A stretch of 24,128 nucleotides of DNA from an uncultured Acetatifactor sp. Its GTDB lineage: Bacteria; Bacillota; Clostridia; Lachnospirales; Lachnospiraceae. The stretch covers positions 24,690-48,817 of the forward strand of contig CAJUFI010000030.1 in NCBI GenBank assembly GCA_910585665.1. The letters are read 5' to 3'. Below, in pieces: positions 15,912-23,329 of this stretch (positions are counted from its first letter, which is position 1; the number at the start of each line of letters is the position of its first letter). The notes below the pieces were generated by a model, which was not told the origin of the DNA, ran no database searches, and saw only the letters and a list, made by a program, of their open reading frames with translations. The position numbers and the translations under genes are program-made.

Positions 15912-16871
15912 TCACTTCTGCAGCAGATGCACCGCGAAGCCGCCTATTTCCTCTTTCAGATAGATGGCGTTGATTTTGCCGTCGTCCCTCAGGATCGGCT
16001 CCTCGAATGCCACGCCCAGCACCGTGCCCATGTAGTTGATCGCCCTCTCGATGTAATTGGTCCTGATGGCGATATGGCCGTGGGTACCTCTGCCCGGGGT
16101 GTTCAGCACCTCCACAAGGGTACCGGCGAAGCTGCCGGCGGGGTACTCCTTCACAGGCAGGCCAAAGAGGAATCCCAGACGCCTGACAGCCTTGTCCGCA
16201 TCCTCCTTGTTCTGGAAATTGATGCCCACATGCACCAGTTCAAAGCCCAGCATGGTCTGAACCGCTTCCCTGGTCAGCTGCTCAATCTTGTCCCAGGCGC
16301 CCTCCTTCATCAGATCCCCGGGAACCATCCAGGAGCCGCCGCAGGCGATGACTTTGCCGAAATCCAGATAGGACGTGAGATTCCTGGCATTGATGCCGCC
16401 GGTGGGCATGAACTTCATGTTTCCATAGGGGGCTGCCATGGCCTTGATCTTCGCAAGGCCGCCGGACTGTTCTGCGGGAAAGAACTTCACTACCTCCAGC
16501 CCCAGCTCAATGGCCTGCTCAATGTCGGAAGGGCTGGAAGTGCCGGGAGTGACGGGTACGTTTTTCTCGATACAGTATCTCACGGTCCTGGGGTTCAGGC
16601 CGGGGCTGACGATGAATTTCGCGCCTGCCTCCACCGCAGCGTCCACCTGTCCCGCGTTCAGCACCGTGCCCGCGCCCACGCACATATCAGGGAAGTTGGC
16701 AGTCATGAGCCGGATGGCCTCCGCCGCCGCGTCGGTGCGGAATGTCACCTCCGCACAGGGGAGCCCTCCCGCACACAGCGCCTTTGCCAGAGGAATCGCG
16801 TCTTCAGCCCTGTCAATCTTTACAACGGGAACGATGCCGATTTTGCTGATCTGTTCCAATACTGCGTTCAT
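15912..16871 (-). CDS. eda: KDPG/KHG aldolase with C-terminal VOC-like extension
   Basis: A 319-residue protein, longer than the usual 205-215 of Eda. Residues 1-205 are the class I aldolase barrel that splits KDPG into pyruvate and glyceraldehyde 3-phosphate: IVPVVKI, CAEVTFRT (Glu41), VGAGTVLN, VSPGLNP, TPGTSSPSD, VVKFFPAEQ with Schiff-base Lys129, and MPTGGIN. Residues about 208-319 form a second domain (FELVHVGINFQNKEDA, GTHGHIAIRTNYIERA, NAIYLKEEIGGFAVHLLQK) with the beta-alpha-beta pattern of glyoxalase/VOC proteins. The frame is open 41 codons upstream, but ATG 16871 starts the aldolase and has GAGGG just before it. First of a two-gene operon with kdgK. Confidence 0.88.
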   Translation of the reverse strand: MNAVLEQISKIGIVPVVKIDRAEDAIPLAKALCAGGLPCAEVTFRTDAAAEAIRLMTANFPDMCVGAGTVLNAGQVDAAVEAGAKFIVSPGLNPRTVRYCIEKNVPVTPGTSSPSDIEQAIELGLEVVKFFPAEQSGGLAKIKAMAAPYGNMKFMPTGGINARNLTSYLDFGKVIACGGSWMVPGDLMKEGAWDKIEQLTREAVQTMLGFELVHVGINFQNKEDADKAVRRLGFLFGLPVKEYPAGSFAGTLVEVLNTPGRGTHGHIAIRTNYIERAINYMGTVLGVAFEEPILRDDGKINAIYLKEEIGGFAVHLLQK

Positions 16872-16974
16872 TTTTCCCTCTTTTCCGCATGCAGTTACAT
16901 GCTTTTTGATATTGCCACATTGCTTTTCCGGCTTGGATCTCTCTCCGGATACTGGCGGCCTCTGTGCCGCACAT

Positions 16975-17009
16975 ATTATAATTATACACCTCATGGCTCA
17001 TTGATTCCA
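16975..17009 (-). promoter_or_regulatory. Tandem -10 boxes upstream of eda
   Basis: Two perfect TATAAT hexamers lie directly side by side on the minus strand (16981-16986 and 16975-16980), about 105 bases before the eda start. The best -35 at 17-base spacing, TGGAAT (17004-17009), is weak, which fits a promoter needing activation. No known operator was recognised. Confidence 0.5.
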
Positions 17010-17018
17010 CCACTTTTT

Positions 17019-17303
17019 TCAGCGTATTTTTCTTGCCAAATACTGATCCAGCGCATTCTCCCCTAGGGCAAGCGCCTTAGTCTTTTGCGCAATTTCTCTC
17101 AGGACGTCCCTCGACCGGAACTTCCACTTAAGATTCGAGAGAGCAATCGGCGCTAATGGGCACTAAAAGCAGTGCCCTCCGGCTTTCCGAAAACCTGTCA
17201 GCCACCTCCCAAGGAATTCGAGTTCCTGCATCTTCATCGCATCATTCTGTCCCGGATGCCAAAACTCTCGCTGTCCCACAGGACGCGCCCGTTCCCACCA
17301 GAG
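17019..17303 (-). pseudogene. Protein-like reading frame with internal stop, origin unknown
   Basis: Between the phosphoesterase stop and the eda promoter, one minus-strand frame reads like protein for 95 codons, stopped only by TAG (17163-17165) and finally TGA (17019-17021). Before the stop it includes REFWHPGQNDAMKMQE and LGRWLTGFRKAGGHCF; after it, NLKWKFRSRDVLREIAQKTK and LGENALDQYLARKIR. I do not recognise a family. No ribosome site stands out at the possible ATG (17237). A perfect hairpin sits on the internal stop. It may be a decayed gene, part of a dispersed repeat, or an RNA whose sequence resembles protein by chance. Confidence 0.35.
17158..17177. repeat. Perfect 7-base hairpin
   Basis: GGGCACT (17158-17164) and AGTGCCC (17171-17177) pair perfectly around a six-base loop. 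It covers the internal TAG of the broken frame. No T run follows on either strand, so it does not look like an intrinsic terminator. Confidence 0.5.
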
Positions 17304-17308
17304 TCATT

Positions 17309-17929
17309 TCAGCGGATATGCGCCTGGGGGTCTTCGTCCTCGAATTCAAAGACGCATCTCTCGTAGGCATTGATGATATGGGTGTCCATATATCTGTCAT
17401 ACCGCTTATGCTGCCTGCCATAGGTCATATGCACATGGCCGTGCAGGAAAAACTTGGGACGGTATTTCTCCATCAGCGCCCGGAACACCTGGAACCCCTG
17501 ATGGGGAAGGTCCCTCCCGTCCCCCAGCTGATAGGCCGGGGAATGGGCCACCAGAATGTCGAAGCCTCCCTTGCGGAACAGCTGGAACCGCAGCTTCCTG
17601 ACCCGCTTGGTCATCTGCTTCTCCGTGTACTGATGAGGGCCGGGCTTATAGCGCATGGAACCGCCCAGCCCCAGGATGCGCAGCCCGCGATAGACATAAA
17701 TCTTGTCCTCGATACAGGTGCAGCCCTCGGGCGGCATCTGCTCATATTTCTTGTCGTGGTTCCCGTGCACGTACAGCACCGGCACGGTGGAAAGTGTCAC
17801 CAGGAAAGAAAGGTAACGCGGATCCAAATCGCCGCAGGAAATAATCAGGTCGATTCCCTCCAGCTTGCTTTTCTCAAAATAGTCCCACAGATATTTGGAC
17901 TCTTCGTCCGCAATCGCCAAAATCTTCAT
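17309..17929 (-). CDS. Calcineurin-like metallophosphoesterase
   Basis: A 206-residue cytoplasmic phosphoesterase with the dimetal motifs of the family: Asp8 (AIADEES), GDLD (33-36), GNHD (56-59), VAHSPAY (His129) and HGHVHM (163-168). The first motif is normally D-x-H; here Glu10 replaces the histidine, so one metal site may be altered. No membrane segment or signal peptide is present. The substrate could be a phosphodiester, nucleotide or phosphoprotein; the sequence does not decide. It begins 53 bases after the ParB-like/BMP fusion gene on the same strand and is probably co-transcribed. AAAGG lies about 14 bases before the ATG. Its downstream side meets the broken reading frame. Confidence 0.85.
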   Translation of the reverse strand: MKILAIADEESKYLWDYFEKSKLEGIDLIISCGDLDPRYLSFLVTLSTVPVLYVHGNHDKKYEQMPPEGCTCIEDKIYVYRGLRILGLGGSMRYKPGPHQYTEKQMTKRVRKLRFQLFRKGGFDILVAHSPAYQLGDGRDLPHQGFQVFRALMEKYRPKFFLHGHVHMTYGRQHKRYDRYMDTHIINAYERCVFEFEDEDPQAHIR

Positions 17930-17982
17930 CGTTCCAAGTCAGCCTTTCTATTCCAGTGCCGCTGCCGCTCCGGTACCGCCGC

Positions 17983-19890
17983 CTAATTTAATTCCTTCGT
18001 AACGCCCTGCTGCTTAATCACAGGCTCTGCCTGTTCCTTGAGCTCCTCCTTCTTGGGGATGGCGCCTATCACATTCTCTGCCAGCCAGTCCATGGTCATG
18101 ATCTCCTCCGGCAGCATGACCCTGCCGGGATCCTTCTGCACCAAGCCGTCCTGGGAGTACAGGATGCCCGCAAAGGGATTGAATTCTCCCGACATGATTG
18201 TCTTTTTCAGAAGCTCCACCAGCCGCCTGGTGCCGATGGGCAGATGCCTGGAGCAGACCACATCGATGACCCCCGCCGACATGCCCCACCAGTAATTGAT
18301 CGCCTTGGTGGTGGAGGCATTGTCGTCATATTTCCAGGTGCCGTCCATGATCGTCCGGATCAGCTGCTCATAGAACTTCCCCCAGTGGTACAGGGGCATG
18401 GCAAGGTTCCTGGAATGTTCGCCCTGCACATGATAAATGCCGAAAAACCGGGAAGCCTCCTCCGGAATCACCATATCCCTTCCAGAGATGCAGGTGGAAG
18501 ACGTCTCCCGCACTACCTTCTCCATGTCCAGCTCCTTCATGGAGGACCACACCAGATGGACCTTGGCCCGGGGATTGATCATCTTCGCCCCCAGAGCGAA
18601 CGCGTTGATATTGGCGATGGAACCGAAAATCGGATAGTCCGCGATATACGTCAGCTGGTTGTTCTCCGCCATGGCCCCGGCAATGGCCCCCATCAAAAAC
18701 TTCGCCTCGTGCATACGTGAATAGTATGTACGGATATATCGATGAGAAGTATTCAACGAACAGTTCAGTATCCGCACTTCCGGATTGGCGATGGCCGCCT
18801 TCACGCTGGCCTGCACGAAGGGCGGCGTGGTGGTGAATATCAGGTTGCAGCCCGAACGGATGGCATCCGCTATCAGCCCTTCCACATTCTCCTCGGTTCC
18901 GTTCTCATAGGCCACGGTGCTCACCTCGTCCGGGAAGGTCTGCTCCAGATAGAGCCTGCCAAGCTCGTGGGCATAGGTCCAGGCCGAAGTCCCGGGGGTC
19001 TTCTCATAGATGAACGCCGCTTTCATCTTCGGCGCGCTCACAGGAAGCAGCATGGAAAGCAGCGGCTTCTTCTCGGTGCTGGGCTTCATCTTCAGGTCGA
19101 TGTCCCCTTCCTCCTGGAGAAGCTCGAATTCCTCCCAGCTCTTTGCGATCAGCTTGCTCAGCTCGCTGGTGGTCTTCGCGTCCATCTCATCATAGCCGTA
19201 CAAAGTGATGAAGGCCAGAAACGCGTCTCCCTTGGTAATGGACAGCTTGCCGCCTCCCCTGGCCTCATACTCCGAAGAAAAACGCGTATAGAGGTCGCTG
19301 AACTTCAGCCTGTCGTCATCCGTCCACTCCTCCCCGGGCTTCTTCCCCACTACCTTCTGCAGCTTCGTGAAACTGCCCTCCTGGGAGAACCAGATATAGT
19401 TCACCGACGATGCCTGATAAAAGTCCATGAATTCATAATAAATCTTATTCTCTTTCTCGTCTGTGCGCGGAGGCACGATGCGGGTCACTTTCCCCGGGAT
19501 GGAGACCGCGCCGAAGTACTTCATGACGCTGACCCGCTTATTGCCCTCCTCCACATAGAAATAGTTCATGTACTCGTAGGCCTTGATCGGGTCGCGTATG
19601 CCCTCTTCCTTCTGACTGTCGCTGAGCCTGATCCATTTCGCGGCGAACTCCGAACCATCGTTCAGTATGGGCATGAAATTGCCCGCGAAAGAACTGCTCC
19701 TTCCCATGGTCTTCGTCCCCACGATACGGTCTATGGGCACCTGCACCAATCCAAGGGGCACCTCATAATAGCGGCTGTCCGGCATGATGTCGTCCAGAAC
19801 CGCCAAAGTAGGCTTCTCTCCCCGCATCATCCTTGCCTGATAATCTTTTTTCCCTAATCGACATGCTTTCGAATAATCGTCAAATCCCAT
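17983..19890 (-). CDS. Cytoplasmic fusion of a ParB-like domain and a BMP-type binding domain
   Basis: A 635-residue protein without signal peptide or lipobox. Residues about 40-140 resemble the ParB/Srx fold: a strand-rich VPLGLVQVPIDRIVG, an RDPIKAYEYMNYFYV stretch and then EEGNKRVSVMKYFGA, comparable to the E-G-N-(H/K)-R-V motif of ParB-like nucleotide-binding domains. A helical linker spans about 180-280. Residues about 287-570 match the BMP/Med/PnrA purine-nucleoside-binding fold: MKAAFIYEKTPGTSAWTYAHE, GCNLIFTTTPPF, MGAIAGAMAE, LTYIADYPIFGSIANINAFALGA split across two strands, and SAGVIDVV. BMP proteins are normally exported lipoproteins; this one should sit in the cytoplasm. A further 59 codons are open upstream, but AGGAGG nine bases before ATG 19890 and a promoter and terminator inside that extension rule it out. 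A nucleoside-sensing role is inference. Confidence 0.8.
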   Translation of the reverse strand: MGFDDYSKACRLGKKDYQARMMRGEKPTLAVLDDIMPDSRYYEVPLGLVQVPIDRIVGTKTMGRSSSFAGNFMPILNDGSEFAAKWIRLSDSQKEEGIRDPIKAYEYMNYFYVEEGNKRVSVMKYFGAVSIPGKVTRIVPPRTDEKENKIYYEFMDFYQASSVNYIWFSQEGSFTKLQKVVGKKPGEEWTDDDRLKFSDLYTRFSSEYEARGGGKLSITKGDAFLAFITLYGYDEMDAKTTSELSKLIAKSWEEFELLQEEGDIDLKMKPSTEKKPLLSMLLPVSAPKMKAAFIYEKTPGTSAWTYAHELGRLYLEQTFPDEVSTVAYENGTEENVEGLIADAIRSGCNLIFTTTPPFVQASVKAAIANPEVRILNCSLNTSHRYIRTYYSRMHEAKFLMGAIAGAMAENNQLTYIADYPIFGSIANINAFALGAKMINPRAKVHLVWSSMKELDMEKVVRETSSTCISGRDMVIPEEASRFFGIYHVQGEHSRNLAMPLYHWGKFYEQLIRTIMDGTWKYDDNASTTKAINYWWGMSAGVIDVVCSRHLPIGTRRLVELLKKTIMSGEFNPFAGILYSQDGLVQKDPGRVMLPEEIMTMDWLAENVIGAIPKKEELKEQAEPVIKQQGVTKELN

Positions 19891-20038
19891 AACGCAAATC
19901 CTCCTGTCCTGTTCCACATCCCCTTCCCCAAAGAATATGCTTCTTGGGTTCCTGTACAGATCACTTTTTCGCAAAGCCCGGCTCCGGCCGCGCCTTTTTC
20001 CTCCCTGGGAAACCTTTCCTGTCCGGATTCCCAGTACC

Positions 20039-20067
20039 ATTATATGAAAGGCAAGAAAGAAATGCAA
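20039..20067 (-). promoter_or_regulatory. Promoter of the ParB-like/BMP gene
   Basis: On the minus strand a perfect TATAAT (20039-20044) lies 17 bases from TTGCAT (20062-20067). The -35 touches the T tail of the glgCD terminator. The transcript would carry a leader of about 140 bases before ATG 19890. I see no obvious stem in the leader. Confidence 0.6.
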
Positions 20068-20104
20068 GAAAAAAAGAGAATTCGGCTGTTTGACCGAATT
20101 CTCT
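20068..20104 (-). terminator. Rho-independent terminator of glgC-glgD
   Basis: AGAGAATTCGG (20075-20085) and CCGAATTCTCT (20094-20104) form a perfect 11-base stem with an eight-base loop, followed on the minus strand by an unbroken run of T. It lies about 55 bases after the glgD stop and is the strongest terminator in the window. Confidence 0.92.
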
Positions 20105-20157
20105 CATCCGATTTCCCGAAATGTCGTCAAAAAATCATCCGCTTCAGGATATGCCGC

Positions 20158-21300
20158 TTAAACCGTCTGGAATTTTCCGATATAGACCGGATATGTGGAA
20201 GTTCCCCTCATTTCCTTTCCGGCAGTGATAGTGACGTTCTTGTCCATCACCAGGTATTCCACATTGGCCCCTGCGTCCACCACGGTATCCTGCATCAGGA
20301 TGCAGTTCCTGACCTTCGCGCCCTTCGCCACCCTGACACCGCGGAAGAGGATGCTGTTCTCCACTTCGCCCTCGATGACGCAGCCGTCAGCCACCATGAC
20401 GTTCTGGACTTTCGCGCCCTCGATATACCTGGTAGGGTTGTCGTCACGGATCTTCGTGTAGATCGGCCCGCCGGAGAACAGCGCGTCCAGATTATAGTCG
20501 TCCAGAAGCTTCATGTTCTCATCGAAATAGCTCTTCATATCGCAGATGCGCGCGATATATCCCTCATATTTGTACGCCTGTACGTTCAGCTTATCCAGCT
20601 GAGGCAGCAGCACGTCCCGCTCGAAATACTCCTGGCCCCGGACGAAAGCCGTGTTGATCATGTCGATCAGAAGCTCCCGCTCCACCACGAACATGTTCAT
20701 GGAGACGTTCTGGACGCCCGCATCCTTGGCGTTCACATATATCTTCCGGATTCTGCCCTTCTCCAGGCCGAAAGTGTAATAATAGCCCAGATCGTTGGCC
20801 TGGCTCTTCAGGAAGCTCTCAGGCAGCTCCTGCTCATTGTATGCGATGGTCACGTCCGCGCCGCTCTCGATATGGGCCCGGATCATGTCATCGAAGTCGA
20901 AATTGACTACGATATTGGTGTCCGTGATCACCACGTACTTTTCCTTCTCGTCCCGCAAAAAGTCCAGGATGTTGGACAATGCGCCCACCCGGCCCACATA
21001 CGGCTTCGCGCTCTTCTCCATAAAGGGCGGGAAGATATGTAACCCGCCGTTCTTGCGGACCAGGTCCCACTCGCGGCCGGAATCCAGATGGTCCATCAGG
21101 GAGTGGTAATTGTTGTTCACCATCACGGAGATATTGTTGATATCACAGTGGGTCATGCTGGACAGAATGAAATCAATCAGACGATAACGGCTGGCAAAAG
21201 GAATGGAAGCCATCAGGCGCACATTCACCAGATCCGGAACCAGTGCATCGTAACTGTTGGGGAAAATAATGCCCAGGGCACTTGTATTTGATCTTACCAT
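20158..21300 (-). CDS. glgD: GlgD, non-catalytic ADP-glucose pyrophosphorylase subunit
   Basis: A 380-residue homologue of GlgC that pairs with it in Firmicutes and modulates ADP-glucose synthesis. The nucleotidyltransferase fold is kept (RLMASIPFASRYRLIDFIL, REWDLVRKNGGLHIFPPF, YVVITDTNIVVNFDFDDM), but the G-rich nucleotide loop GGxGxRL of true GlgC is replaced by GIIFPNSYDALVPDL, which fits a regulatory rather than catalytic role. A left-handed beta-helix domain lies at the C-terminus (VQNVMVADGCVIEGEVENSI). Its ATG overlaps the glgC stop by seven bases (ATGGTAA), so translation is probably coupled and the subunits made in near-equal amount. Transcription ends at the perfect hairpin beyond it. 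Confidence 0.93.
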   Translation of the reverse strand: MVRSNTSALGIIFPNSYDALVPDLVNVRLMASIPFASRYRLIDFILSSMTHCDINNISVMVNNNYHSLMDHLDSGREWDLVRKNGGLHIFPPFMEKSAKPYVGRVGALSNILDFLRDEKEKYVVITDTNIVVNFDFDDMIRAHIESGADVTIAYNEQELPESFLKSQANDLGYYYTFGLEKGRIRKIYVNAKDAGVQNVSMNMFVVERELLIDMINTAFVRGQEYFERDVLLPQLDKLNVQAYKYEGYIARICDMKSYFDENMKLLDDYNLDALFSGGPIYTKIRDDNPTRYIEGAKVQNVMVADGCVIEGEVENSILFRGVRVAKGAKVRNCILMQDTVVDAGANVEYLVMDKNVTITAGKEMRGTSTYPVYIGKFQTV

Positions 21301-22502
21301 TCTTCTTCACCGCCTCCTACGTTTTTATTCACCATGGCTTTGGGGCCTACCTTGGCATTGTCGCCGATGGTCACCCCTGCGCCCACAGTGGCCACGCCGT
21401 TCTCCTCTTCCGTAGGCATGGCGCCCACCACCGCGTTCTCGCCGATGGTCACGTTCTCCGCCACGATACAGTGCTTCACCGTCGCGCCTGCCTTGATCAC
21501 CGTGCCGCCCATCACTACCGCGTCCTCGATCACCGCGCCCTCTTCCACCCTGACGCCGGCAAAAAGGATGGAGTGCTTCACTTCGCCCTTAATCCTGCAG
21601 CCGTCTGTGATCATGGAATTCTCCACCACGCCGCCTGCGCTGACCTTATGGCCCGTCATGCCGCTGTTGCGGCTGTAAATCTTCCAGTCCTCGTCGAACA
21701 GGTTGATGCCGCTGTGCTCGGGATCCAGAATCTCCATATTGGCCTCCCAGAGCGAGGAGATGGTCCCTACATCCTTCCAATAGCCGTTGAAGTGGTAAGC
21801 GTACATCCTGCGGTTGTCCTTCAAGAGGTTGGGGATGATGTTGTTGCCGAAATCATTCTCGGAATTGGTGTCTGCCTCGTCCTCCTCCAGGTATTTCCTG
21901 AGGATGTCCCAGTTGAAGATGTAGATGCCCATGGACGCCAGGTTGGACTTGGGATTCTTGGGCTTCTCCTGGAATTCCGTGATTCTGTCGTCCTTGTCCG
22001 CCACCATCAGGCCGAAGCGGGACGCCTCCTCCCAGGGCACTTCCATGACGGCCACGCTGAACTCCGCGTTCTTCTCCTTGTGGAACTTCAGGAAATCGCT
22101 GTAGTCCTGCTTGCAGATCTGATCTCCGGAAAGGATGATGACATACTGGGGATCGTATCTCTCGATAAAGGAAATGTTCTGATAGATTGCGTTGGCCGTG
22201 CCCTTGTACCAGTCGGAGCCGCTGGCTTTCTGGTAAGGAGGCAGCACATGTACGCCGCCGTAGAGACGGTCAAGGTCCCAGGGCTGGCCGTTTCCGATGT
22301 ACTCATTCAGCACAAGGGGCTGATACTGGGTCAGGATGCCGACTGTATCGATTCCGGAGTTGACACAGTTGGAAAGGGGGAAATCGATGATGCGGTATTT
22401 CCCGCCAAAAGGAACTGCCGGTTTTGCAAGCTTCTCTGTCAGAGCATACAGACGGGAGCCTTGTCCGCCGGCAAGAAGCATTGCAATCATTTCTTTTGCC
22501 AT
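21294..22502 (-). CDS. glgC: Glucose-1-phosphate adenylyltransferase
   Basis: A 402-residue ADP-glucose pyrophosphorylase, the committed step of glycogen synthesis from glucose 1-phosphate and ATP. The nucleotide loop is AMLLAGGQGSRLYALT, followed by KPAVPFGGKYRIIDFPLSN, WYKGTANAIYQN, then GLMVADKDDRITEFQEKP (substrate lysine region), and SMGIYIF. The C-terminal half is a beta helix that binds allosteric effectors in relatives. The catalytic-loop segment reads LSGDQICKQDY where most GlgC have SGDHIYK; the key aspartate remains but its two neighbours differ. AGGAGGG precedes the ATG by about seven bases. It leads the glgC-glgD operon from an extended -10 promoter. No other glycogen gene is present in the window. 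Confidence 0.93.
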   Translation of the reverse strand: MAKEMIAMLLAGGQGSRLYALTEKLAKPAVPFGGKYRIIDFPLSNCVNSGIDTVGILTQYQPLVLNEYIGNGQPWDLDRLYGGVHVLPPYQKASGSDWYKGTANAIYQNISFIERYDPQYVIILSGDQICKQDYSDFLKFHKEKNAEFSVAVMEVPWEEASRFGLMVADKDDRITEFQEKPKNPKSNLASMGIYIFNWDILRKYLEEDEADTNSENDFGNNIIPNLLKDNRRMYAYHFNGYWKDVGTISSLWEANMEILDPEHSGINLFDEDWKIYSRNSGMTGHKVSAGGVVENSMITDGCRIKGEVKHSILFAGVRVEEGAVIEDAVVMGGTVIKAGATVKHCIVAENVTIGENAVVGAMPTEEENGVATVGAGVTIGDNAKVGPKAMVNKNVGGGEEEW

Positions 22503-22513
22503 ATTATACCCTC

Positions 22514-22553
22514 CTGATTTTAGTTCTTCCTATGCATTGTACCACAAAATCAG
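22514..22553 (-). promoter_or_regulatory. glgC promoter flanked by an 8-base dyad
   Basis: An extended -10, TGG-TACAAT on the minus strand (22536-22544), lies about 35 bases before the glgC start. It sits between CTGATTTT (22514-22521) and AAAATCAG (22546-22553), a perfect spaced inverted repeat. One arm would be upstream of the transcription start, so the dyad looks more like a protein-binding site than an RNA stem. Confidence 0.5.
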
Positions 22554-22638
22554 AAGAAATAATAGGCTTTTTTGGCAATTTTTTCAGAATATCTTGTCAG
22601 AATTTCTCATTTTCGATGGATCATTTGCATGATTCTCT

Positions 22639-23327
22639 TCAATCGGAGGTTGATTCCCTGTAAATCAGGCTTGTCTGCACATGCATGGCGCGGCAGTCCA
22701 GAGACGGTTCTTTTATTCTGGAGGCCAGCAGATAGACTGCGGAATCTCCCATGGCATGGCCGTGGATACAGGCCGTGGTAAGGGAGGGCGTGCTGACTTT
22801 GGCCTCCACGGTATCGTCAAAGCCGATAAGCCACACATCCTGCGGCACCGCCACGCCCAGGCCCTTGAGCACCCGCATGGCGTCAAAGGCCACATAGTCA
22901 TTGGCACAGACAAATACCTCCGGCAACTCCGCCATCTTCCGGAAACTCGCTTTCAGATACGCCCGGTACTCCTCCGCCGCGGGCCTCTGGACGCCCTCCT
23001 GATTGCCGGTGACGCACATCTCCTCCGGGCAGGGCAGCCCGCACAGGTACATGGCATTGCGGTACCCCATATAACGCTCAAAGAAAGACCGGCAATGCAT
23101 ATATTCCCCGATGAACCCGATCCGTTTCCTACCGCGCTGTACCATCTCCCTTACAAGACAGCATACGGCGGACCGGTTGTCCGGATAGATGAAATCCGCT
23201 TTCAGCGGCTGCCCAGTTCCGTCACCGGCGAATCCACGAAAAGGACAGGGATATCCAGGCCGCAGAGCATGGAACAGTACCGATGGTCCAGCGTTTCGAT
23301 GCAGATGACGCCGGAGGTCTTGCCCCT
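22639..23327 (-). pseudogene. LacI-family regulator remnant (effector domain only)
   Basis: The C-terminal two thirds of a LacI/GalR-type repressor. From about 23327 the frame reads KTSGVICIETLDHRYCSM and LDIPVLFVDSPVTELG, then hits TGA near 23208. The family sequence continues in the next frame as QPLKADFIYPDNRSA, GRKRIGFIGEYMH, VFVCANDYVAFDAMRVL, VPQDVWLIGFDD and STPSLTTACIHGHAMG to TGA at 22639-22641. A one-base loss in the CCC at about 23212-23214 explains the shift. The helix-turn-helix and hinge are absent: at about 23330 the homology stops and a second LacI remnant starts on the other strand. No functional repressor can be made. An ATG at 23145 could give a 168-residue piece without DNA-binding ability. 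Confidence 0.8.
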
Positions 23328-23329
23328 GT

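Noticed and set aside
16872..16994. 41-codon N-terminal extension of the aldolase
   Set aside because: Overlaps the tandem TATAAT boxes; family members begin at the internal Met.
18742..19857. A 371-codon plus-strand open frame
   Set aside because: Mirror of the ParB-like/BMP gene; no start signal or family pattern.
19891..20067. N-terminal extension of the ParB-like/BMP protein
   Set aside because: The extension contains a perfect -10 box and reaches the terminator edge; the internal ATG at 19890 has an ideal AGGAGG.
21282..22517. A 411-codon plus-strand open frame spanning glgC
   Set aside because: Antisense to a certain glgC; His/Val/Asp-rich mirror translation.
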